Source: Polycyclovorans sp002706265 (GTDB lineage: Bacteria > Pseudomonadota > Gammaproteobacteria > Nevskiales > Nevskiaceae). Taken from it: a stretch of DNA of 64,000 nt. Shown here in pieces: positions 34,493 through 42,672 of this stretch (position 1 is its first letter; the number at the start of each line of letters is the position of its first letter). The stretch covers positions 50,757 to 114,756 of the forward strand of contig CAXBBM010000011.1 in the NCBI GenBank assembly GCA_963973915.1. Reading direction: 5' to 3'. Under the pieces are notes generated by a model. That model searched no databases, was not told where the DNA came from, and saw nothing but the letters and a program-made list of their open reading frames with translations. The position numbers and the translations under genes were made by a program.

Positions 34493-35013
34493 GCCGCGGA
34501 TTGCTGACGGCGCAGTTGTTGTGCGAACAGGATTTCGATGGTGTTCATCGCGGCGCTGAGACCATGGTCGGCATTGACCACATGCAGCGCGGCGCGATGG
34601 CGCGCGGCAAAGCGCTGCACGTTCTGCAGCGGCACCACATCGTCGCCCCAGCCGTGCACGACTTCAATGTCGGCGGGCAGGTCGGCGGGTTCTTCAGCCC
34701 ATCCCTCGAAATACAGGGCTGGTGCCATCAGGAACAGGGCCTGGGGTTTGAGCGCGCTGCAGGCGTGCGCGGCGACGTAGCCGCCCATGCTCGAACCCAC
34801 CAGGATCAGGGTTTGGGCGCGCGGACGGACCTCGGTGGTGAGCTGTCGCAATCGTGAGTGCGGGTCGTGGGTGTGACTATAATCGGGCGAGATCACCGCA
34901 AATCCACAGGCGCGCGCCACCTCAGCCAAACGGCTGATCTTGGTGCCCCAAGGGCCGCTTTCTTTTCCGTGGTTGAAGCAGACGAGCCGGTCGGTGCTGG
35001 CATCAAGTGTCAT
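34489..35013 (-). CDS. Small alpha/beta-hydrolase (YqiA-like)
   Basis: 174 residues. The nucleophile elbow is LVGSSMGGYVAA (Ser), with an Asp in HGWGDDVVP and a His in NADHGLS forming a complete triad. The oxyanion segment CFNHGKESGPWG is near the N-terminus. Small size and layout resemble UPF0227/YqiA esterases, some of which act on acyl-CoA or lipids. It is divergent from the small gene at 35031, with only 17 bases between starts. Confidence 0.8.
   Translation of the reverse strand: MTLDASTDRLVCFNHGKESGPWGTKISRLAEVARACGFAVISPDYSHTHDPHSRLRQLTTEVRPRAQTLILVGSSMGGYVAAHACSALKPQALFLMAPALYFEGWAEEPADLPADIEVVHGWGDDVVPLQNVQRFAARHRAALHVVNADHGLSAAMNTIEILFAQQLRRQQSAA
34878..34883 (+). promoter_or_regulatory. 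Perfect TATAAT within the hydrolase gene, pointing to 35031
   Basis: A consensus -10 box 148 bases before the small gene at 35031 and on its strand. There is no convincing -35 at 16-18 bases (closest TGAGTG). In GC-rich DNA a perfect TATAAT is uncommon, so it may be the promoter of the 35031-37038 operon. Confidence 0.3.
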
Positions 35014-35030
35014 TGCGAGGGAGGATCATC

Positions 35031-35321
35031 ATGGCGAAAACGATCATACCCAAAGGCCGCGCTCGGCAGGCCGAGCCAGCGCCGCTGGCGGTTTTTCTGA
35101 CGGTGCGCCTGCGCTTCGGTGATGCCGAAGATGACCGCATCACCATGATCGAGCGGCAAAAAGTGCCCATGGTGCACAGCGTCTTCGAGAACCGTGACCG
35201 CATCGTGCGGCAGTTCGTGAAGCTGCTGGTGCTGGGCGGCGTCAGAAGTCCTCGGGTGGTGCGCGAGCTGAACCCGCTGGCGATCCGCAAGCGCCGCCGC
35301 AAGACCCGAGGCGGCCGTTGA
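35031..35321 (+). CDS. Small basic protein of unknown function
   Basis: 96 residues from ATG 35031, with a strong GGGAGG ribosome site seven bases upstream; the upstream in-frame codon at 35007 is less likely. The protein is soluble, with a FLTVRLRFGDAEDDRITMIERQKVPMVHS-like core split by a helix and ending in the very basic RKRRRKTRGGR. That tail suggests nucleic-acid binding, but no family is recognised. Its stop overlaps the next ATG by one base (TGATG). Confidence 0.72.
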   Translation: MAKTIIPKGRARQAEPAPLAVFLTVRLRFGDAEDDRITMIERQKVPMVHSVFENRDRIVRQFVKLLVLGGVRSPRVVRELNPLAIRKRRRKTRGGR

Positions 35322-35617
35322 TGCAAGCGGTCCGCATCCTCACGGCGGTTGCGCTGGCCCTCACCGTCACCCTGGCCGTGCTGTTGTGGGTGGTCAGCCT
35401 GATGATGGGCGTGCATCTGGATCTGCGCCCGGGCCTGCGTGACGAGTGGCCGACCCTGCTGGCCATCACCACCACGTTATCGGTGCTTGCGATGTGCTCG
35501 GCGGTGGCCTTTTTCAGCTTGCGACGCGGCTGGTCGGGCTGGTGGATCGCGCAGGTCGTGATGTGGGTTGCTATCGTTTTCGCCAGCGTTCTGATCAGGG
35601 GTCTGTTACTCGGATGA
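35321..35617 (+). CDS. Small inner-membrane protein, three predicted helices
   Basis: 98 residues from ATG 35321. Three hydrophobic segments: VRILTAVALALTVTLAVLL, TLLAITTTLSVLAMCSAV and WIAQVVMWVAIVFASVLI. No recognised family. It is tightly coupled: one-base overlap with the upstream small gene and ATGA overlap with the following hydrolase. Confidence 0.72.
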   Translation: MQAVRILTAVALALTVTLAVLLWVVSLMMGVHLDLRPGLRDEWPTLLAITTTLSVLAMCSAVAFFSLRRGWSGWWIAQVVMWVAIVFASVLIRGLLLG

Positions 35618-37038
35618 AAAAAACCTACGCCGTACCGCGTTCGACGCCCGTGCTGTTGGCGGTGCCGCTGTTGACCGGCCTTTATTGGCTGGTCGCCAGC
35701 GAGGGCATTTTCGGCTCACTGCTGGCGTGTGTGCCCGGCCTGTTGCTGGTGGGCGGTTCGATGATGGTGTGGTGGTCGCCCGGCGAGCCCCGCGCCTACG
35801 CGCTGACCGGCCTGGGCGCGTTTTTCGGCGTGCTGCTGGGCGTGCCCTGGCTGCTGATCAGTGGTGACGAGGGCCTGTGGGCCCTGGTCGGTTCGGTGGC
35901 CGGCGCCCTGGTCAATGCCCGCCAGTCGGTACAGGTGATCGCCAGGGTCGAAGGCGGCGCGCCGGTGCGTGAAAGTCTCAAGATGGACCTGAAGGTGGCG
36001 CTGGACGAGGCGGTGCTGGGGTACTTCATCGCCGGGGCGCGTATGCCCAACGGCGTGCAGGCGGCGGAGGCCTGCGACCAGGCCCGCGCGCTTGACGAAA
36101 CCCTGTCCGAGCGCGGCATTTACCCGCAACCGGAGCGCCTGCACGTGGCGCCGCCCGCGCCCGAGGCCGACAGCGTCGACAGCACCCTGGAGCATCGTTG
36201 GGGCGTGCGTTACGAGGCGGTGCAGTTCCCCAGTGCGTTCCGCGCCGACGACACCCTGCCGGGCGGCGCGGTGTGGAACCACCTGGATGCCAACCGTCAG
36301 GTGCCGGTGCGGGTGGTTCGCCACAGCGAGCCCGGCCGGCCCTGGCTGCTGTGCATACACGGGTATCGCATGGGCACGCCGTGGATGGATTTCTCGCTGT
36401 TCGGCCCCAACGGACTGGTCAACAAATTTGGTGTCAACGTGGTGATGCCGGTGCTGCCCTTGCACGGATCTCGCCGCGTGGGCATGCGCAGCGGCGACTT
36501 TTATCTGGACGGCAATCCGCTGGATCTGTTCCATGCCCAGTGTCAGGCGCTGTCCGATCTGCGGCAAACCGTGGCGTGGATTCGCGGGCAGGACCCGCAG
36601 GCGCGGATCGGTGTATTCGGCGTGTCTCTGGGGGGCTATAACGCCGCGCTGCTCTCGATCTACGAGCCGGATCTGGACTTTGTGGTGTCGGCGGTGCCGG
36701 TGGCCGATTTCGCCGAGACCCTGTGGCGCGTGTTGCCGCCCGCGCATCAAGGTTATTTCACTACCCAGGGTCTGGACGAAGCGCGTTACGCGCGGGTGCT
36801 GGGCCCGGTGTCGCCGCTGTCGAGCGCCACGCGGCTCGCGCCAGATCGACGCTTCGTGCTGGCCGCTGCGGCAGATCGGGTGGTGCCGCCGGGCCAGGCC
36901 CTGCTGCTTGCCGCGCACTGGGGTGTGGAGCCGGTGTGGTACCAGGGCTCGCACCTCAGCATCCGCCGCGAGTCGCAGACCCTGGCCACCGTGGAGCAGG
37001 CGGTGGTGGCGGCCGGGTGGCGGTTGCCGCTGCGCTAG
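35614..37038 (+). CDS. Membrane-anchored alpha/beta-hydrolase
   Basis: 474 residues from ATG 35614 (ATGA overlap). The first 110 residues hold about four hydrophobic helices, followed by a linker with a short Asp/Glu-rich part and then a hydrolase domain. The oxyanion region is LLCIHGYRMGTPW, the nucleophile elbow GVFGVSLGGYNAA (Ser about 338), with an Asp in AAADRVVPP and the His of GSHLSIRR. A combined N-terminal membrane region and hydrolase suggests action on lipids or membrane-associated esters. Together with the two small genes before it, this is an uncharacterised operon. Confidence 0.8.
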   Translation: MKKTYAVPRSTPVLLAVPLLTGLYWLVASEGIFGSLLACVPGLLLVGGSMMVWWSPGEPRAYALTGLGAFFGVLLGVPWLLISGDEGLWALVGSVAGALVNARQSVQVIARVEGGAPVRESLKMDLKVALDEAVLGYFIAGARMPNGVQAAEACDQARALDETLSERGIYPQPERLHVAPPAPEADSVDSTLEHRWGVRYEAVQFPSAFRADDTLPGGAVWNHLDANRQVPVRVVRHSEPGRPWLLCIHGYRMGTPWMDFSLFGPNGLVNKFGVNVVMPVLPLHGSRRVGMRSGDFYLDGNPLDLFHAQCQALSDLRQTVAWIRGQDPQARIGVFGVSLGGYNAALLSIYEPDLDFVVSAVPVADFAETLWRVLPPAHQGYFTTQGLDEARYARVLGPVSPLSSATRLAPDRRFVLAAAADRVVPPGQALLLAAHWGVEPVWYQGSHLSIRRESQTLATVEQAVVAAGWRLPLR

Positions 37039-37119
37039 TCCGGACGCGGGTTTCAGTGGTGGTCAGGCCGATGCTCGAACAAGGCGTCGCCCCTCAACAA
37101 TCGTTCAACAAGGTGTTTC

Positions 37120-38241
37120 ATGCGAACCGCAATCACCGGCGTCGGTCTTTTCACGCCCGAGCAGTCCATCAGCAATGACGAGCTGGTGGAAAGCTTCAAT
37201 CAGTACGTCGATGCCCACAATGCCGAACACGCCGAGGCCATCGCCCGTGGTGACACGGTTGCGCTGCAGCACTCGTCCAGCGAGTTCATTTACAAGGCCT
37301 CCGGCATCAAAAGTCGGTACTGCGTCGACAAGGCGGGCGTGCTCGATCCGGCCGTCATGCATCCGGTCATCGCAACGCGGGGCAACGACGCGCCGTCGTT
37401 GATGGTCGAGATGGGCCTGGCCGCCGCCCGCGAGGCCTTGGCACGTGCCGGGCGCCGGCCCGAAGAGGTCGACATGGTGCTGGTGGCCTGTTCGAACATG
37501 CAGCGTCCGTACCCGGCGATGGCGGTGGAGTTGCAGCATTACCTGGGCGGACACGGATTTGCCTACGACATCAACGTCGCCTGCGCATCGGCGGCATTCG
37601 GCATTCAGGCCGCGACTGACGCGGTGCGGCAGGGCAATGCCCGCTGCGCGCTGGTGGTGAACCCCGAGATCTGCACCGGCCACCTGAATTTTCGCAACCG
37701 TGACTGCCACTTCATTTTTGGCGACGCCGCCACCGCGGTGGTCGTCGAGCCGCTGGATGCGGCCGCGGGCAAGGTCACCTTCGAGCTGTTGGGCACGCGG
37801 CTGGTGACCCAGTTTTCCAACAACATCCGCAACAATTTCGGTTTTCTGAACCGCTCCGAATCACCGTCGCGCGGCTGGGCCGACGTATTGTTCACCCAGG
37901 AAGGCCGCAAAGTGTTCAAGGAAGTGGTGCCACTGGTGTCCGAGCTGATCTCCAGCCATGTCGCCGACCTGGGCCTGGCGGTGAAGGACGTGAGGCGCTT
38001 CTGGCTGCACCAGGCCAATCTGTCGATGAACCAGCTGATTGCCAAGCGGGTGCTGGGACGTGACGCCACGCTCGAAGAGGCGCCGGTCATTCTTGATCGT
38101 TACGCCAACACCAGCTCGGCCGGATCGGTGATTGCCCTCAGCCTGCATCACGAAGACCTGGCTGTAGGCGACCTGGGCGTGCTGTCGGCGTTCGGCGCCG
38201 GGTACTCCGCGGGCAGCGTGGTGATGCGGCGCGTCGGATGA
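37120..38241 (+). CDS. Beta-ketoacyl-ACP synthase III (PA3286-like)
   Basis: 373 residues of the FabH/thiolase fold. The catalytic Cys lies in DINVACASAAFGI (about residue 152), the His in WLHQANLSMNQL and the Asn in YANTSSAGSVIALSL. The N-terminal insertion (about residues 25-60) and SGIKSRY match the long FabH branch of Pseudomonas aeruginosa PA3286, which is known to condense acyl-CoA from beta-oxidation with malonyl-ACP. That would link fatty-acid degradation to synthesis. It stands alone before the ribosomal rpsP operon. Confidence 0.85.
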   Translation: MRTAITGVGLFTPEQSISNDELVESFNQYVDAHNAEHAEAIARGDTVALQHSSSEFIYKASGIKSRYCVDKAGVLDPAVMHPVIATRGNDAPSLMVEMGLAAAREALARAGRRPEEVDMVLVACSNMQRPYPAMAVELQHYLGGHGFAYDINVACASAAFGIQAATDAVRQGNARCALVVNPEICTGHLNFRNRDCHFIFGDAATAVVVEPLDAAAGKVTFELLGTRLVTQFSNNIRNNFGFLNRSESPSRGWADVLFTQEGRKVFKEVVPLVSELISSHVADLGLAVKDVRRFWLHQANLSMNQLIAKRVLGRDATLEEAPVILDRYANTSSAGSVIALSLHHEDLAVGDLGVLSAFGAGYSAGSVVMRRVG

Positions 38242-38290
38242 GCCGCTGCAGCGACTGTCATCGGGGAGTAGCAATTCCCGGCTGAATCGA

Positions 38291-38296
38291 TACAAT
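38291..38296 (+). promoter_or_regulatory. Candidate -10 box of the rpsP operon
   Basis: TACAAT (five of six) 52 bases before rpsP. The matching -35 at 17 bases (GTAGCA, 38268-38273) is weak. The CG-rich stretch and T-run directly after (CGCGGCCTTTTTT) may be part of the leader. Confidence 0.35.
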
Positions 38297-38348
38297 ACGC
38301 GGCCTTTTTTGGCGCCCGTCGGCTGCCAGAGTTATTGGATTAAAGATC

Positions 38349-38603
38349 ATGGTTACGATTCGTTTGGCTCGTGCTGGCGCCAAGAAGCGCCCCTTCTACC
38401 ACGTGGTTGCCACTGAAAAGAGCAGCCGTCGTGACGGTCGCTTCATCGAGCGCCTGGGCTTTTACAACCCCATGGCGCGGGGTCAGGAGCCCAAGCTGGT
38501 GCTCAACAGCGACCGCGTGACCCACTGGCAGAGCCACGGCGCGCAGATGAGTGAGCGTGTTGCCTTTCTGGTGAAAAGCAACGCCAAGGCCGCGCAGGCC
38601 TAA
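38349..38603 (+). CDS. rpsP: 30S ribosomal protein S16
   Basis: 84 residues, usual length. Opening MVTIRLARAGAKKRPFYHVVA and RRDGRFIERLGFYNPMA are diagnostic. It is the first gene of the conserved rpsP-rimM-trmD-rplS operon, three bases before rimM. Confidence 0.98.
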   Translation: MVTIRLARAGAKKRPFYHVVATEKSSRRDGRFIERLGFYNPMARGQEPKLVLNSDRVTHWQSHGAQMSERVAFLVKSNAKAAQA

Positions 38604-38606
38604 GCC

Positions 38607-39119
38607 ATGACGCGGATCACGCTCGGGCATGTGTCCGGCGTGTACGGCATCAAGGGTTGGGTGCGTATCGCGTCGCAGACGCGGCCTGAGGAGCGGATTC
38701 TTGACTACCGCCGCTGGTGGATTGGCGACGATCAAGGCTTCATGAGCCGCGCCGTGGCCCAGCGTATGCAGGGCAACGGGCTGGTGGTGCAGTTGCTTGG
38801 GCGTGACGAAGAGCCCATCACCGACCGCAACGTCGCGCAGAGCCTGATCGGCAAGACGGTTTCGGTCGACCGGGCGCAGATGCCGCCGCTGCCGGAAGGT
38901 GAGTATTACTGGATTGATCTGCTCGGGCTGAAGGTTGCAGACGAAGCAGGGCTGCCGTTGGGTGTGGTGACCGATGTGTTCAGCAACGGCGCGCAGGATG
39001 TTCTGACGGTCAGCGACGAGGACAAGACGCATCTGATCCCCTTCGTCGTTGGCCCGATTGTGGTGTCGGTGTCGCTGGAGTCTCGGCAGATCGTCTGTCG
39101 CTGGTCCCGCGAGTGGTGA
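38607..39119 (+). CDS. rimM: 16S rRNA processing protein RimM
   Basis: 170 residues. It helps mature the 30S 3' domain and binds S19. The N-terminal G-H-V-S-G-V-Y-G-I-K-G-W motif is the RimM hallmark, followed by a PRC-barrel domain with YYWIDLLGLKV and LIPFV. It overlaps trmD by one to four bases. Confidence 0.96.
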   Translation: MTRITLGHVSGVYGIKGWVRIASQTRPEERILDYRRWWIGDDQGFMSRAVAQRMQGNGLVVQLLGRDEEPITDRNVAQSLIGKTVSVDRAQMPPLPEGEYYWIDLLGLKVADEAGLPLGVVTDVFSNGAQDVLTVSDEDKTHLIPFVVGPIVVSVSLESRQIVCRWSREW

Positions 39120-39880
39120 TGCAGGTTTCGGTGATCACGCTTTTCCCCGAATGGGTGGAGCAGGTCACGAAGTTCGGGATGCCCCGGGTGGCCGCTGAGC
39201 AGGGTGCGCTCGCGCTGAACCTGGTGAATCCGCGGGACTTCGCCGAAAACCCGTGGCGGCGGATCGACCGTCGGCCTTACGGCGGCGGACCCGGCATGGT
39301 GATGGAAGCCGAGCCGCTGGCCCGCGCCATTGCCGCCGCGCGGTCGGTGAGCGCCGGACCGGTGGTGGCGTTGACGCCCCAGGGCGAGCGCTTCACCCAG
39401 GCCTGGGCCGAGCGTTTGGTTGCAGGCGGCGGCATGACGTTGTTGTGCGGTCGGTATGAAGGTTGGGATGCGCGGCTGGACGCCGGATTGGCGCCGGACG
39501 CACCGATTGATGTGGAGCTGTCAGTGGGTGATGTGGTGCTGTCGGGGGGCGAGCTGGGCGCGATGATGGTGATTGATGCCTGCGCGAGATTGCTCCCCGG
39601 CGTACTGGGCGATGAAAACTCCTCGGTGGAGGACTCGTTCAGCAGCGGCGCACTGGATCATCCGCACTACGCCCGTCCGGCCGAATGGCGGGGGCAGGCG
39701 GTTCCCGAAGTATTGATGTCGGGTGATCATGCGGCGATACGCCGCTGGCGCCGGCAACAGGCGCTGGCCCGGACCTGGGAGCGGCGCCCGGATTTGCTGG
39801 ATGGACTCGTGCTGAGTCCCGATGAACAGGAATGGCTGCGCGCCTATATTGCGCAGCACGCGATTGATGCCAAGAGGTAG
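39119..39880 (+). CDS. trmD: tRNA (guanine-N1-)-methyltransferase
   Basis: 253 residues from ATG 39119 (MQVSVITLFPEW); GTG codons at 39113 and 39116 are possible earlier starts. It methylates G37 of tRNAs with SAM. The trefoil-knot motifs are RPYGGGPGMVM, LLCGRYEGWDAR and VLSGGELGAMMVIDA. rplS begins six bases downstream. Confidence 0.97.
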   Translation: MQVSVITLFPEWVEQVTKFGMPRVAAEQGALALNLVNPRDFAENPWRRIDRRPYGGGPGMVMEAEPLARAIAAARSVSAGPVVALTPQGERFTQAWAERLVAGGGMTLLCGRYEGWDARLDAGLAPDAPIDVELSVGDVVLSGGELGAMMVIDACARLLPGVLGDENSSVEDSFSSGALDHPHYARPAEWRGQAVPEVLMSGDHAAIRRWRRQQALARTWERRPDLLDGLVLSPDEQEWLRAYIAQHAIDAKR

Positions 39881-39885
39881 GAACC

Positions 39886-40239
39886 ATGGGTAGCAACAAA
39901 ATTATTGCCGCGCTTGAAGCGGAGCAGATGACCAAGGTCATTCCCGACTTTCGCGAAGGCGATACGGTCGAAGTGAAGGTCAAGGTCAAGGAAGGCGACC
40001 GCGAGCGTCTTCAGGCATTCGAGGGTCTGGTGATTGCACGCCGCAACCGCGGCATGAACTCCGCCTTCACGGTGCGCAAGATCTCCAATGGCGAAGGTGT
40101 GGAGCGCGTGTTCCAGTCCTACAGCCCCAACGTGGCCGAGATCGTCGTCAAGCGGCGTGGCCTCGTGGCGCGCGCCAAGCTGTACTACCTGCGCAATCTG
40201 GCCGGCAAGGCCGCGCGCATCAAGGAAAAGCTGGGCTGA
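39886..40239 (+). CDS. rplS: 50S ribosomal protein L19
   Basis: 117 residues. Motifs are FREGDTVEVKVKVKEGDRERLQAFEG and the C-terminal KRRGLVARAKLYYLRNLAGKAARIKEK. It is the last gene of the operon; a hairpin terminator candidate lies 126 bases behind it. Confidence 0.98.
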   Translation: MGSNKIIAALEAEQMTKVIPDFREGDTVEVKVKVKEGDRERLQAFEGLVIARRNRGMNSAFTVRKISNGEGVERVFQSYSPNVAEIVVKRRGLVARAKLYYLRNLAGKAARIKEKLG

Positions 40240-40584
40240 TTCGGTTGCGAGGCCTGCGGTGGTTGTGCGCCGGCAAGCGTCCACCCGCGGTCGGCGCTCG
40301 GCAGCTGAGCGTCGCGAGGCCCGGTTGACCGCGCGGATTCGGTTCGGCCGTGCGCGCCACAGCCATCCCTGCCGGGACCACCGGTGGGGATTTTCGCGTT
40401 ATTGCGCACAGGGGGCGCCTGGCGCCAGCGCTGGGCCGACACCGGCGGCCTGATCCCTGTCGATGGGCCACCGCGCCGAGGCGTGCCCGGCTGGAAGATG
40501 ACAAGGTGGGCCAGATGGCAAGGTGAGGCCGCCATCGCAGACCCCGAACGCCCGGTTGGGCTTCTTCAAAAAAGTGGAGCTTCC
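40240..40584. other. 345-base gap between rplS and enoyl-CoA hydratase
   Basis: No gene is supported. The frame of the hydratase stays open back to 40384, but that part is non-conserved and GC-rich. It holds the terminator candidate at 40365-40394 and a small GCCC-GGTT-GGGC hairpin at 40551-40562. No promoter with good boxes is seen. Confidence 0.6.
40365..40394 (+). terminator. Intrinsic terminator candidate of the rpsP operon
   Basis: An 11-bp stem, ATCCCTGCCGG (40365-40375) with CCGGTGGGGAT (40381-40391), includes two G-T wobbles and a GACCA loop. TTT follows immediately. The short T-run makes it moderate in strength. Confidence 0.6.
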
Positions 40585-41373
40585 ATGTCGCTCGCCCTGC
40601 GCACGGTCGATGCCGAAACCGGCATCGCCACCATCACCGTCAACCGCCCCGAAGTGCGCAATGCGCTGGACGTGCCCACCGCGCGCGCCATTTGTGACGC
40701 CGTGCTGCCGCTGCGGGAAATGCCCGACATCCGCTGCGTGGTGCTGCGCGGCGCGGGGGGCGCGTTCATCGCCGGTGGCGACCTGGCGCGCTTTGCTGAT
40801 GACTTTGACCAGGCGGCCTCGGTGGTGCACGGCCTGCTGGACGCGCTGCACCCGGCCATTCTCACCTTGCGCGCGCTGAACGCGCCGGTCTTGGGCGTCG
40901 TGCACGGGGCCGTGGCCGGCGCCGGCTTGTCGTTGATGTCGGGCTGTGATCTGGTGGTGGCCGCCAGGGGCACGCGCTTCGTGCTGGCGTACGACCGGGT
41001 CGGCGCCGCCCCCGACTGCGGCGGCACCTGGTTCCTGCCCCGCTTGCTGGGCCCCCGCCGCGCGGCAGAGCTGATGATGCTCAGCCCCACCTGGGATGCC
41101 GATCAGGCGCAGGCCTACGGACTGATCAACCGGGTGGTCGATGCCGACCAACTCGATGCCGAGGCCGCGCGCCTGGCCGCACAGCTCGCCAGAGGGCCCA
41201 CGGTGGCCTACGGCAAATTCAAACGGCTCGCGGACGCAAGTTTGAGCAGCGACCTGGGCGCGCAGCTCGAAGCCGAGCGCGCGGCGTTCGCCAGCGGCAC
41301 GCGCACTGCGGATTTCCGCGAAGGCGTGACCGCGTTCCTGGCCAAGCGGCCAGCCACTTTTACCGGGCACTGA
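40585..41373 (+). CDS. Enoyl-CoA hydratase/isomerase family protein
   Basis: 262 residues from ATG 40585 (MSLALRTVDAETGIA), with GTGGAG seven bases upstream. Crotonase fold: ITVNRPEVRNALDV at the N-terminus, the oxyanion hole of LRGAGGAFIAGGDL and GAVAGAGLSLMSGCDLVVA. The second acidic catalytic residue sits near PDCGGTWFLPRLLG in PaaG/isomerase-like members. It should act in beta-oxidation or a branched acyl-CoA route; the neighbouring acyl-CoA dehydrogenase starts five bases later. Confidence 0.88.
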   Translation: MSLALRTVDAETGIATITVNRPEVRNALDVPTARAICDAVLPLREMPDIRCVVLRGAGGAFIAGGDLARFADDFDQAASVVHGLLDALHPAILTLRALNAPVLGVVHGAVAGAGLSLMSGCDLVVAARGTRFVLAYDRVGAAPDCGGTWFLPRLLGPRRAAELMMLSPTWDADQAQAYGLINRVVDADQLDAEAARLAAQLARGPTVAYGKFKRLADASLSSDLGAQLEAERAAFASGTRTADFREGVTAFLAKRPATFTGH

Positions 41374-41378
41374 GGGAC

Positions 41379-42527
41379 ATGCACATGGGGATTTACACCG
41401 ACGACCAGCAGATGATTGCCGACGCCGCAGCGCGGTTTGCGCGTGAGGTGTTGGCGCCCGGCGCGGCGGCGCGCGAAGCGGCCGGGGCGATCGAACCCGA
41501 GGTGATTCAGGGGCTGGCCGACATGGGCCTGCTGGGCATGACGGTATCGCCCGACCAGGGCGGCGCCGGTGCCGACTATGTGAGCTACGCGTTGGCCCTG
41601 ATGGCGGTGGCCGAGGGCGACGGCGCCGTGTCGACGGTGATGAGCGTTCACAACGCGCCGTTCTGCGCCATTCTGGAGCGCTATGGCAACGACGCCCAGA
41701 AAGCTGACGTACTGACGCCGGCGGCGCGGGGCGCGTTCATCGGGGCCTTCGCGCTCACCGAGTCGCAAGCCGGCTCCGACGCCAGCGCCTTGCGCACCCG
41801 CGCGGTGCGCGATGGCGACCATTACGTGATCAATGGCGCCAAGCAGTTCATCACCTCCGGGCGGCTGGCGGAGTGGATCGTGGTGTTCGCGGTGACTGAC
41901 ACCGAAAACCCCAAGCGCGGCATCACCGCGTTTCTGCTGCCGACCCATACGCCGGGTTACCGGGTCAGCAAGATCGAGCACAAGCTGGGGCAGCGCGCCT
42001 CCGACACGGCCAGTCTGGACTTCGACGACATGCGGGTGCCGGTGCGCATGCGCATCGGCGAAGAGGGTGAGGGCTACAAGATCGCGCTTTCGAGTCTTGA
42101 GGCAGGCCGCATCGGCATTGCCGCACAGAGCGTGGGGATGGCGCAGGCCGCGTTGAAATGCGCCATTGCCTATGCCGGCGAACGGCAGTCATTCGGCACG
42201 TCGCTGCTGGCGCATCAGGCGGTGAGCTTTCGACTGGCCGACGCCAAGACGCGGCTGGAGGCCGCGCGCCAGCTGGTGTTGTCGGCCGCGCGCCTCAAAG
42301 ACGCGGGACAGCCGTGTCTGGAGCAAGCCTGCATGGCCAAGCTGTTCGCTTCGGAAACCGCCGAGGCGGTCTGCTCCGCCGCACTCCAGACTCTGGGCGG
42401 CTACGGCTATGTGGCTGATTTTCCGGTGGAGCGCATCTATCGCGACGTGCGGGTGTGCCAGATCTATGAGGGCACGTCCGATATCCAGAAAATCATCATT
42501 GGGCGCCATCTGGCGTCGGGTCTGTGA
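41379..42527 (+). CDS. Acyl-CoA dehydrogenase
   Basis: 382 residues from ATG 41379, with GAGGG upstream; ATG 41385 is also possible. It is an FAD enzyme that forms the alpha-beta double bond of acyl-CoA. The signature FALTESQAGSDASAL and QFITSGRLAEWIVVFA mark the flavin and substrate region. The C-terminal helical domain has RIYRDVRVCQIYEGTSDIQ, and the catalytic Glu is in YEGTS, typical of short-chain members. With the hydratase it forms two steps of a degradation pathway, perhaps short or branched acyl chains. Confidence 0.9.
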   Translation: MHMGIYTDDQQMIADAAARFAREVLAPGAAAREAAGAIEPEVIQGLADMGLLGMTVSPDQGGAGADYVSYALALMAVAEGDGAVSTVMSVHNAPFCAILERYGNDAQKADVLTPAARGAFIGAFALTESQAGSDASALRTRAVRDGDHYVINGAKQFITSGRLAEWIVVFAVTDTENPKRGITAFLLPTHTPGYRVSKIEHKLGQRASDTASLDFDDMRVPVRMRIGEEGEGYKIALSSLEAGRIGIAAQSVGMAQAALKCAIAYAGERQSFGTSLLAHQAVSFRLADAKTRLEAARQLVLSAARLKDAGQPCLEQACMAKLFASETAEAVCSAALQTLGGYGYVADFPVERIYRDVRVCQIYEGTSDIQKIIIGRHLASGL

Positions 42528-42622
42528 GTCGCGGGCTGTAAGCCCCGAAGGGCGCTTCAGCGGCAGCTGTGGAGACGCCAGATGTCGAAGCCATGTCAGA
42601 TTTGTTAACGGTTGCTCTTTTT

Positions 42623-42637
42623 TTGAATGATGTTCAA
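42623..42637. promoter_or_regulatory. Palindrome TTGAA-N5-TTCAA before the TetR gene
   Basis: TTGAA (42623-42627), spacer TGATG, TTCAA (42633-42637), perfect 5-bp arms, about 36 bases before the regulator start. Position fits a self-repressing TetR operator; the short arms make chance possible. Confidence 0.35.
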
Positions 42638-42672
42638 GATGGCGCCCTTCGAATCGGGATCGGACGGCAAAC

